IMG/VR virus record: IMGVR_UViG_3300042691_053961
Coordinates: 1-20,103 of that record
Reading direction: 5' to 3' (one strand)
Origin: a virus
DNA length: 20,103 bases
The notes below the pieces were generated by a model that saw nothing but the letters and a program-made list of their open reading frames with translations, did not search any database and was not told the origin of the DNA. The position numbers were made by a program, and so were the translations under genes. How positions within the stretch are numbered: position 1 is the first letter of the stretch; the number at the start of each line of letters is the position of its first letter. Shown here one piece after another: positions 1 to 5,923 of the stretch.

Positions 1-937
1 GTCTTTCCACTCCATCTAAATTCATTCTTATGATTTGAGGATGATTTCTCACATTATCGATTATTTCTAATTTTTCATCGTTTGTAAGAATTGATTGATT
101 TTTTATATCAAAAATAGGGCAGTATCCTAATCTAAGACTCTTATCTTCTGGCGTTCTATCAAACTTAGCCAATTTTTCTCTCATATTAAACATTTCAATT
201 AAGCCTTCGTGAGTTCTATCAAACAAAGAAAATTGTAAATCAAACTCTCCACTTAATAATCGGTGTTCTGAAATGTTTGTTGGGTCAATATGGTCATCAT
301 CATCAATACAAACTTCTTGCCATGTCTTTCCTAATTGAGCATAATGTAAATATCCTCTACCAAATGCACCTGCTAAAGTAAACCAATCATCTGCTTCTTT
401 TGGTAATTCAACCTTTTGTATTGGAGCTAATCCGTTCATAAAGGTAGTACATATAGTTGCATCACCTCCCATATTCCATTCTTCGATTTCATGAGAAAGG
501 TCATTCAATCCTCTAACCGCATCTACTAATTTCCAATCCTTTTTTTCAATTATTTGCTGCCAATATTCTGATGGTTTCCAAACTTGTCCAATTAATAATT
601 CAAAATGGTGATGAATTATGTTATGAACTTCCATTGGATAATCTTCTGTAATTCTATCCGATTCAATTATATGATAATCAAACCAATCGGAATTATTAAT
701 AGTTTCAACGCATCTTTTTAGTTTTTCAACAAGAATTTTCGGGTGTCTGGAAGGAAGTTTAAATGCCGCCCATCTAGTTTCTAATTTCCAACTGCTATCC
801 GATAGTAAGTTGTACATCTTTTCGTACCATAATTCTGCAATCGGATGAGATTGAACTTCAAAAAATAATGAATATTCGGATGTTAATTTTTTATCGGAAT
901 CGAATTGTCCAAAATCTATTTTAAATACTTTTTTCAT
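1..937 (-). CDS. Large protein of unknown function (5' part, runs off the left edge)
   Basis: This open frame starts at an ATG on the minus strand (bases 935-937) and runs 312 codons leftward without a stop, so its C-terminus lies outside the window. The product begins MKKVFKIDFG and is soluble-looking, rich in Trp, His and acidic residues, with a His-rich stretch near residue 110 (NIIHHHFELL) and an Asp run near residue 212. I recognise no family and see no signal peptide or membrane segment. Codon use and A+T content match the rest of the window. It is the only leftward gene here and diverges from the oxygenase gene across 45 bases, so the two must share one compact promoter region. The uninterrupted length makes it clearly coding. 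Its function is open. Confidence 0.85.
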   Translation of the reverse strand, partial: MKKVFKIDFGQFDSDKKLTSEYSLFFEVQSHPIAELWYEKMYNLLSDSSWKLETRWAAFKLPSRHPKILVEKLKRCVETINNSDWFDYHIIESDRITEDYPMEVHNIIHHHFELLIGQVWKPSEYWQQIIEKKDWKLVDAVRGLNDLSHEIEEWNMGGDATICTTFMNGLAPIQKVELPKEADDWFTLAGAFGRGYLHYAQLGKTWQEVCIDDDDHIDPTNISEHRLLSGEFDLQFSLFDRTHEGLIEMFNMREKLAKFDRTPEDKSLRLGYCPIFDIKNQSILTNDEKLEIIDNVRNHPQIIRMNLDGVER

Positions 938-958
938 AAACTAATTAATAAAACCTTA

Positions 959-966
959 TATCTATA
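959..966 (+). promoter_or_regulatory. Candidate late-type promoter motif TATCTATA in a divergent intergenic region
   Basis: TATCTATA sits 16 bases before the ATG at 983. It differs at one base from the TATTTAT(A/T) motif found 17 bases before three other starts in this window. On the minus strand it reads TATAGATA, 21 bases before the leftward gene, which resembles the T4 late box TATAAATA. Either direction, or both, may be used. The whole 45-base gap is A+T-rich, so a chance match is possible. Confidence 0.35.
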
Positions 967-982
967 AGTATATATATTATTT

Positions 983-1696
983 ATGGAAAAACCCTTTTAT
1001 GAATTTGATTTAACTCAATATGAATCTCTAAAAGAAGAATTGAATGAATTATATATTCTTTGTCAAAATGAAGAAATCTATAAAAATTTAATTTATAGAG
1101 GAGTTGATACTGAATTTTTTAATGGTGAACATCATATAATGAAATTTGATTCTTACCAAAACTTAGTGACCACATATAAGAAAATAAATGAATTTATTTC
1201 ATTAAACCCAAATCACCAATATGCTCAATTATCATTATTTGGACAGGATTTAAGTTGGGAAAGCTATCCAAATATCCATGAATTTATCTTAGAAAAAGTA
1301 TATGATATTTATGGTGATTTAATTATAAATAAATTTCCAAATTTTGACTCAATTAAAAAAACTAAAATAGGTGATCCTCTCCCTACGATGTATAAGTTAG
1401 GTGGGTTTTTATCACCTCATCAAGATGGTAAACCAATTGTACCTCAGGAGTTCACTAAACCAGCTAATATACTAATATATCTTAATAAAAATTACAAAAA
1501 AGAATATGGAGGGTCTTTTGTTGTAGATGGTGTAGAGGTTTTACCTGAATATGGTAAAATGGTATTTTTAAATTTTAAAAATGATAGTGATCCCGAACAT
1601 TCTGTTTCAATTGTAAAGGAAGATATAAATCGAATAGCTCTTTTATTCAATGCCACATTTTCTAATACCGAAAAAAAAATTAGGAAAATTCTATAA
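983..1696 (+). CDS. 2OG-Fe(II) oxygenase (prolyl 4-hydroxylase-like)
   Basis: The 237-residue product carries the iron-binding triad of 2-oxoglutarate/Fe(II)-dependent dioxygenases: H146-x-D148 in SPHQDGK, then H206 in PEHSV, followed by R217 in the NRIALLF strand, which would bind the 2-oxoglutarate carboxylate. Residues 160-222 have the spacing of the double-stranded beta-helix core of the P4Hc group (ILIYLN, then YGGSF). The N-terminal 125 residues are not recognised and may set substrate choice. The family couples 2-oxoglutarate decarboxylation to hydroxylation of a protein side chain, nucleobase or small molecule; the substrate cannot be read here. The gene is the first of a rightward block and diverges from the gene at 1-937. 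The next gene starts 18 bases after its stop. Such oxygenases are frequent in large aquatic phages. Confidence 0.85.
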   Translation: MEKPFYEFDLTQYESLKEELNELYILCQNEEIYKNLIYRGVDTEFFNGEHHIMKFDSYQNLVTTYKKINEFISLNPNHQYAQLSLFGQDLSWESYPNIHEFILEKVYDIYGDLIINKFPNFDSIKKTKIGDPLPTMYKLGGFLSPHQDGKPIVPQEFTKPANILIYLNKNYKKEYGGSFVVDGVEVLPEYGKMVFLNFKNDSDPEHSVSIVKEDINRIALLFNATFSNTEKKIRKIL

Positions 1697-1703
1697 TTTT
1701 TTG

Positions 1704-1711
1704 TATATTTG
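1704..1711 (+). promoter_or_regulatory. Possible Bacteroidota -7 box, very close to a start codon
   Basis: TATATTTG matches the Bacteroidota -7 consensus TAnnTTTG and shares GTATATTTGG with the better promoter at 5127-5157. No TTG lies 19-20 bases upstream, so the match is only half a promoter. It ends 3 bases before the ATG at 1715. If used, the RNA would begin at about the start codon and be essentially leaderless. Confidence 0.3.
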
Positions 1712-1714
1712 GTT

Positions 1715-2482
1715 ATGATTTTTCGCATTTCACATATTAGTGATACTCACAACAAACACAAGCAATTAAATGGAAAATTACCAGGTGGTGATTTGCTTAT
1801 TCATAGTGGTGATATTTCATCTATTGGTAGAAAGCATGAAGTTGAAGATTTCGTTAAATGGTTTAATGGAATTGATAACTATATGTACAAAGTGTTTATT
1901 GCGGGTAATCACGATCTTTCATTTGATAGTGAAGAATTATTTAGGGATAAATCAGTTTACTTTGATAGAAAACAATACTTCGAACCACCTGTTAAGGGTA
2001 AACCAGAGTGGTTGTTAAACATATTGGAAACAGGTCTTAACCCTAATGTATTTTATTTAGAAAATTCTTTTGTTGAAATTGATGGGATAAAGATTTGGGG
2101 TTCTCCGTATTCTCCTTCATTTGGATATGGATGGGGATTTAATGTTGATAGAGGGCACGATTCCGCACAAATTTGGAATAGAATACCAACTGATTCGGAT
2201 ATTGTAATTACCCACTCTCCTATCTACGGATATTGTGATAAAACAATGAACACTTATGAAAATGTAGGGTGTGCAGATTTATTACACAAACTAAGAGAAG
2301 TTAAACCACATCTACACTTTTCAGGCCATATTCACGAAGGATATGGATACCTACCAATTGGATATGGGGATTGGAGTGGTTATGCTTTTAATGGGTGTAC
2401 TTGTAATTTAAGATATGAAGCGATAAATCCACCGATTACCTTTGATTATGATTTCTCAAAAAAAGAATTAGAATTTATATAA
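1715..2482 (+). CDS. Calcineurin-like metallophosphoesterase (MPPED/UPF0046 type)
   Basis: The five metal-binding blocks of the calcineurin-like phosphoesterase fold occur in order: DTH (D10, H12), GDLLIHSGD with the next motif near residue 30, AGNHD, ITHSP, and SGHIH near the C-terminus. The early IHSGDISSIG and KVFIAGNHDLSFD segments resemble the MPPED1/MPPED2 (UPF0046) subgroup of metal-dependent phosphodiesterases. I chose the ATG at 1715 (255 residues) because the protein then begins directly with the first beta strand, MIFRISHISD. An in-frame TTG at 1709 is possible, but it overlaps the TATATTTG box. The enzyme would hydrolyse phosphodiester or phosphomonoester bonds; the substrate is unknown, with cyclic nucleotides or nucleic acid as candidates. 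A strong intrinsic terminator overlaps its stop codon, so it closes the first transcription unit. Confidence 0.88.
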   Translation: MIFRISHISDTHNKHKQLNGKLPGGDLLIHSGDISSIGRKHEVEDFVKWFNGIDNYMYKVFIAGNHDLSFDSEELFRDKSVYFDRKQYFEPPVKGKPEWLLNILETGLNPNVFYLENSFVEIDGIKIWGSPYSPSFGYGWGFNVDRGHDSAQIWNRIPTDSDIVITHSPIYGYCDKTMNTYENVGCADLLHKLREVKPHLHFSGHIHEGYGYLPIGYGDWSGYAFNGCTCNLRYEAINPPITFDYDFSKKELEFI

Positions 2483-2511
2483 CCCATTGAAACTCAATGG
2501 GTTATTTTTTT
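2479..2511 (+). terminator. Rho-independent terminator
   Basis: AACCCATTGA (2481-2490) and TCAATGGGTT (2494-2503) form a perfect 10-base-pair stem with a 3-base loop, extendable by two A-T pairs. A run of seven T follows (2505-2511). The stem begins at the stop codon of the phosphoesterase gene, and a host-type promoter starts 20 bases after it, so this is a true unit boundary. Confidence 0.9.
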
Positions 2512-2530
2512 AAAATAATTCCCAAAAGGC

Positions 2531-2561
2531 TTGGAAAATCCAATTATTTATCTTATCTTTA
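2531..2561 (+). promoter_or_regulatory. Host-type (Bacteroidota) promoter
   Basis: TTG at 2531-2533 is separated by exactly 20 bases from TATCTTTA at 2554-2561, which matches TAnnTTTG except for the last base. The upstream element begins TTGGAAAAT, the same nine bases as the promoter at 5127. It lies between the terminator at 2479-2511 and the next gene and probably drives the block 2576-5120. Confidence 0.6.
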
Positions 2562-2575
2562 CTATGTAATAAAAG

Positions 2576-2929
2576 ATGATAATTATGAGAACAATGAACG
2601 AAAAAGCCCTTAGTTACTTAAAGGGGAATCCAAAGGTTGCCGAATTCTTAGAAAAGGTAAACTCTGAAAGAAGAGCCTATTATTCAAATCTAAATTGGAA
2701 TAAAGAGCCTGATTTGGTTATGGAGGTTGGAAACAAATTCCTTCGTTTTTGGAGTGGTTCTACTTGTTGGGGATTTATCAGTAGAGTTGATGGTGATTTG
2801 AAAGGTTCACCCATTAAGAAAGGAGACCTTCTTAAACCAGCTAGTTGGAAGGCTCCAGCAAAGCATGCGAGAGGAAACATTTTAGATGGTACTGCTCGTT
2901 ATGGGATTTATGGGCCAGAATATCTTTAA
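2576..2929 (+). CDS. Small conserved phage protein of unknown function (ASWKAPAKHARGN motif)
   Basis: The product is up to 117 residues. In-frame ATGs at 2576, 2585 and 2594 are all possible starts, and no ribosome-binding sequence decides between them. The C-terminal half, GNKFLRFWSG through KPASWKAPAKHARGNILDG, matches a pattern I remember from many short phage proteins in which a basic, tryptophan-containing KAASWKxPAKHxRGN segment ends the chain. No function is established for it to my knowledge. The protein is basic in this segment and has no membrane or signal sequence; nucleic-acid binding is a guess. It is the first gene after the promoter at 2531-2561 and lies 28 bases before the next gene. 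Confidence 0.75.
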   Translation: MIIMRTMNEKALSYLKGNPKVAEFLEKVNSERRAYYSNLNWNKEPDLVMEVGNKFLRFWSGSTCWGFISRVDGDLKGSPIKKGDLLKPASWKAPAKHARGNILDGTARYGIYGPEYL

Positions 2930-2957
2930 TAAAACTTAAACTTTAAATTTTAAAACT

Positions 2958-3188
2958 ATGGTAACTTCAGTAATTTTAAATGAGATTAAAAATTGGACTC
3001 CGAAAGAAGTTGAGTTAAATTATACATATCCCAGTGATAGACCTTACTTACGATTTAATTATTGGAGTAGAGTTGAAACAAATGAATTGAATAAAATATT
3101 AAAACCTTATGGATTATATTGTGAAGAATACGATGATTACGATGATGATTGTGGTGATTTGTTTTCTTACCATATTTACAAATTATAA
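2958..3188 (+). CDS. Small acidic protein of unknown function
   Basis: This 76-residue protein starts MVTSVILNEI and has a very acidic segment near residues 57-67 (YDDYDDDCGD). I recognise no family. The leader ends in TTAAAACTATG, almost the same as the leader of the heat-shock gene at 7324, which supports this ATG. It lies in a tight rightward array, with the next gene starting 3 bases after its stop. An acidic small protein could act as a DNA mimic or an inhibitor, but nothing in the sequence shows that. Confidence 0.65.
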   Translation: MVTSVILNEIKNWTPKEVELNYTYPSDRPYLRFNYWSRVETNELNKILKPYGLYCEEYDDYDDDCGDLFSYHIYKL

Positions 3189-3191
3189 ATT

Positions 3192-3647
3192 ATGAAAAAA
3201 GTATTGTGGATTGATATGGATGGCGTGCTAGTTGATTTCAATGGGCATGTTGATGAAACTATTTCTAAAAACGAATTTCTAAAAACATCATATAAAGGTC
3301 ATTACGACCATATACCAGGTATTTTCCGAAACCCTCCACCTATTAAAGGGGCAGTTGAGGCAATAAAGAAATTAGAAGAAAGTGGTAAGTATGAAATGTA
3401 TATCGCGACCGCAGCTCCGTGGGGAAATCCAATGGCAGCGATGGATAAAAGGTTTTGGATTGAAGAAACCTTTGGGAGATTGTTTCATAAAAAGATGGCA
3501 ATCACTCACCTGAAAAATATGTTAATTGGTGATTACATTATTGATGATAGAAAAGCTAACGGTGTAGAAAATTTCAAAGGAGAGCATATTCATTTTGGAA
3601 CTGATTCATTTCCAGATTGGGATGCTGTATTAAAACATTTATTATGA
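3192..3647 (+). CDS. 5'(3')-deoxyribonucleotidase (HAD superfamily, NT5C type)
   Basis: The 151-residue product begins with the HAD motif I sequence IDMDGVLVDF, whose D8 and D10 are the nucleophile and acid/base. T73 in ATAAPWGNP fits motif II, a Lys near residue 101-108 fits motif III, and IIDDR (D118, D119) fits motif IV. The DMDGVL, APWGNP and IDDR set is typical of the NT5C deoxyribonucleotidase family, which dephosphorylates deoxynucleoside monophosphates and so adjusts dNTP pools. The length is normal for small bacterial and phage members. The role in the phage is probably nucleotide metabolism during replication. The gene starts 3 bases after the preceding stop and overlaps the next gene by ATGA, so it is translationally coupled. 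Confidence 0.85.
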   Translation: MKKVLWIDMDGVLVDFNGHVDETISKNEFLKTSYKGHYDHIPGIFRNPPPIKGAVEAIKKLEESGKYEMYIATAAPWGNPMAAMDKRFWIEETFGRLFHKKMAITHLKNMLIGDYIIDDRKANGVENFKGEHIHFGTDSFPDWDAVLKHLL

Positions 3648-4195
3648 AAAAAGTTTTAATTGGTATTCTTTCAGTAATTATTTTTTCTTCGTGTGAGAAA
3701 GATGTGGAAAGTTTTGAGCCGATTAAAGAATATACTTTCAGTATTGATTCTGTTTTAATGAGAGATGGAAGAAGGTCTTTATTAAAAGATGGAAATGGAT
3801 TTTATCATCTTAAAATCGATACTAATACCAATCAACAATCACATAGAATTACAGGTCGAATAATGGTAAATGGTAAAGAACCTTTTCCACCTGAAAAAAT
3901 AGAATGGGAAAGTAACTTATATTGGGTACTACGAAGAGGTGATACATTAGCGACTATTACCAAATCATACCTTAATTATTTTACAGGTCAATTTACGATT
4001 GCAAAATTACCACCACTCATTGCTTCAAAAGATGAATTAGTGCCTACCGTTAATAAAGCATCATATAGTGGAACAAAAGGAGAAATTAATACTATCATAT
4101 CACCTATTAGTAGAATGAAAGGGGATACTATGATTGTAAAGGCATCCCACTATGAATCCAAAAAAATTCTTTATACAAAAATTATTTTAGATTAA
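3644..4195 (+). CDS. Phage-encoded lipoprotein, function unknown
   Basis: The ATG at 3644 overlaps the preceding stop (ATGA). From it the protein begins MKKVLIGILSVIIFSSCEKD, a textbook lipoprotein signal peptide: two lysines, a hydrophobic core and a lipobox ending in IFSSC with Cys17 as the lipidated residue. The mature protein is about 167 residues, beta-rich in appearance, and has no family I recognise. After Cys come E, K, D, V, E; this resembles the charged signals that send Bacteroidota lipoproteins to the cell surface, though it is not an exact match. An upstream in-frame ATG at 3617 would add nine residues before the signal peptide and lies inside the previous gene, so I rejected it. 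A lipoprotein made by an infecting phage suggests modification of the host envelope. Confidence 0.8.
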   Translation: MKKVLIGILSVIIFSSCEKDVESFEPIKEYTFSIDSVLMRDGRRSLLKDGNGFYHLKIDTNTNQQSHRITGRIMVNGKEPFPPEKIEWESNLYWVLRRGDTLATITKSYLNYFTGQFTIAKLPPLIASKDELVPTVNKASYSGTKGEINTIISPISRMKGDTMIVKASHYESKKILYTKIILD

Positions 4196-4509
4196 TGAAA
4201 CCAAAAATACAAATAGACCTGACTCCTATAACAGAAGACCATTTAAAAAAATTGGGTTTTGAAAAAATTGATGATGAGAATGGAGAACCAGGAGTTTATG
4301 CTTGGATGCTTAAATTGCCAAAAGACAATTCTGACCCAAATTGTATGTATCTTATTTCTTCGTATAATGTAGAATCAAACGATATCGGATTAGATGAGGG
4401 TGAATACATTGTTGAATTATTTGATAGTGGTGGATTAGGAATGTGTACTTTTGTTGAAGAATTAGATATGCTTTATTTTGTCTTAACCAAAGAAACTCTT
4501 TTACATTGA
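4195..4509 (+). CDS. Small protein of unknown function
   Basis: This 104-residue protein begins MKPKIQIDLT and is acidic, mixed alpha/beta in look, without membrane or signal sequences. I recognise no family. Its ATG overlaps the stop of the lipoprotein gene by one base (TAATG), and its own stop overlaps the TTG start of the next gene, so it sits in a chain of coupled genes. The tight packing and A+T-rich codon use support that it is real. Confidence 0.7.
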   Translation: MKPKIQIDLTPITEDHLKKLGFEKIDDENGEPGVYAWMLKLPKDNSDPNCMYLISSYNVESNDIGLDEGEYIVELFDSGGLGMCTFVEELDMLYFVLTKETLLH

Positions 4510-5120
4510 AATACATTTTAGAAGATTTACAGACAAAGGTTGTTAAAAAGGTGTTGGATAAAGTATATTCAAACGATTATAATCTTTATAAAAAGTATAG
4601 CAATTATTCTCCTATTCTTTCTTTGGAGAGAACACTTACTACTATTTTAGGCCTTACTTTACAGGAAATTGCCGAAAAGTGTTCTAAGAATCTTAAAGTT
4701 GTTAATACCGATAAAGAAGAAAAACTATTAGGTATCGATTTGAGAGTATTTGATGGAGATGTAATATGGGAAGGGCAACTTAAAAGCGATTCCAATACAC
4801 AAACAGGAACTTACTTAAATGATGCGCTAACTAAAATCTCAGAGTCTACTACTAAAAACCAAACTAAACCTTTTTTTGCTACTGCATTTGCTGATTCTCA
4901 TGATTACATAAAAGATGGTATCAGATACATAGGAGGGGAATCGTTTTGGGGGTGGATAGGAGTGAATTATAGAGAGTTAGAGTTGAGAGTAGGTAAAACC
5001 ATAGTTGAATGTGAGAACGAAGTGCTAATGAAGGCAAAATACCTTAAAAACAAAGAAGAAATTATAATCCCCGTTGAGTTTGAAAATTACGAAGAAAAAA
5101 AATTTGAAAAGTTTTGGTAA
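4506..5120 (+). CDS. PD-(D/E)XK nuclease-like protein (possible restriction-endonuclease fold)
   Basis: The start appears to be TTG at 4506, overlapping the upstream stop as TTGA. No in-frame ATG occurs until far into the protein, so the rare start and coupled translation are well supported. The 204-residue product has GID (D78), 10 residues, then E89-G-Q91-L-K93. This fits the PD-(D/E)XK nuclease signature with Q or E in the middle position, on strands LLGIDLRVF and VIWEGQLK. The later HDYIKDGIRYIGGESFWGWIG segment could be the C-terminal part of the same domain. The resemblance is to type II restriction enzymes by motif only. No methylase gene is next to it, so a classic restriction-modification pair is unlikely here. 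Host-DNA breakdown or recombination are other possibilities. Confidence 0.5.
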   Translation: MKYILEDLQTKVVKKVLDKVYSNDYNLYKKYSNYSPILSLERTLTTILGLTLQEIAEKCSKNLKVVNTDKEEKLLGIDLRVFDGDVIWEGQLKSDSNTQTGTYLNDALTKISESTTKNQTKPFFATAFADSHDYIKDGIRYIGGESFWGWIGVNYRELELRVGKTIVECENEVLMKAKYLKNKEEIIIPVEFENYEEKKFEKFW

Positions 5121-5126
5121 AAATAG

Positions 5127-5157
5127 TTGGAAAATTGGAAAATTTTTCGTATATTTG
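5127..5157 (+). promoter_or_regulatory. Host-type (Bacteroidota) promoter
   Basis: TTG at 5127-5129 is followed by 20 bases and then TATATTTG at 5150-5157, a full match to TAnnTTTG. TTGGAAAA occurs twice in tandem (5127-5134 and 5135-5142). The promoter sits just after the stop at 5120 and about 58 bases before the ATG at 5216, giving a leader of roughly 50 bases. Confidence 0.75.
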
Positions 5158-5215
5158 GGGTATCCTTTTATATTATAGACTTAACAAGAATTAATAAACA
5201 TAAAAAATAAAAGAA

Positions 5216-5872
5216 ATGAATAAGCACACAAATGAAGAGTTAGAAAGTAACTATCGAAAATTCTTAGGAATAATAGATAAGTACATTACAGGAGAAAGAA
5301 AAGAAAAACTTCTGAAGATGTATTCTATGGAAGAATTAGGGCCTAACCTAATGTTATCACCTGCTAGTGGTAATAAGAATTTCCATTATGCATACGAAGG
5401 GGGGTATATTGACCACGTGTTTAATGTGTGTAAGAACTCACTTAAAATGAAAAATCTTTTTGTTGAATGTGGAGGTGAAGTAGATTTTACTGATGAGGAA
5501 TTAATTTTCTCTGCATTACACCACGATTTGGGTAAATTGGGTACTAAAGGTGAATTACACTATATAGCTAACGATTCAGATTGGCACATAAAGAATAGAG
5601 GTGAATATTTTAAAAGAAACGAAGCTATTCCATATATGGCTATTACAGATAGAGGATTTTTTACATTAAATCAATATGGTATCACTTATTCTGACAAAGA
5701 ATGGTTTGGGATTAAACTTACAGATGGAGTTTACGATGATGATAATGAAAAATATTACAAAGTTTACGATACTTCAAAATACCTTCGTTATACTATTCAG
5801 TATATTCTTCATTGGGCTGACCACATGAGTACAGTAATAGAAAGACAGCAAGGTCTTAAAAATACTTTTTAA
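5216..5872 (+). CDS. HD-domain phosphohydrolase
   Basis: The 218-residue product has the HD-superfamily metal site in order: H67 in YIDHVFNVC, H103-D104 in ALHHDLGK, and D202 in HWADHMS. The HHDLGK form is typical of metal-dependent phosphohydrolases that act on nucleotides or cyclic nucleotides. The region between the HD pair and the last Asp (about 95 residues) is unusually rich in Tyr and Asp and may form a substrate lid. The gene has its own host-type promoter and an A-rich leader (AAAATAAAAGAAATG). Together with the deoxyribonucleotidase at 3192 it suggests nucleotide handling or signalling control during infection, but the substrate cannot be read from sequence. Confidence 0.85.
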   Translation: MNKHTNEELESNYRKFLGIIDKYITGERKEKLLKMYSMEELGPNLMLSPASGNKNFHYAYEGGYIDHVFNVCKNSLKMKNLFVECGGEVDFTDEELIFSALHHDLGKLGTKGELHYIANDSDWHIKNRGEYFKRNEAIPYMAITDRGFFTLNQYGITYSDKEWFGIKLTDGVYDDDNEKYYKVYDTSKYLRYTIQYILHWADHMSTVIERQQGLKNTF

Positions 5873-5923
5873 CAAAGGGTAAAGTGGACACCTATATCAA
5901 AGATTCACACAAATAATAATTTT

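Noticed and set aside
938-982. A T4-type TATAAATA late promoter on the minus strand
   Set aside because: Only TATAGATA is present, in very A+T-rich sequence. The consistent 16-17 base spacing favours the plus-strand reading, so I did not list it separately.
3617-3643. Upstream ATG that would extend the lipoprotein by nine residues
   Set aside because: It lies inside the deoxyribonucleotidase gene and would bury the lipoprotein signal peptide. The ATG at 3644 gives a perfect signal and a normal ATGA overlap.
4506-5120. A complete restriction-modification system
   Set aside because: No methyltransferase motifs (such as DPPY or PCQ) occur in neighbouring genes, so only a lone nuclease-like protein is reported.
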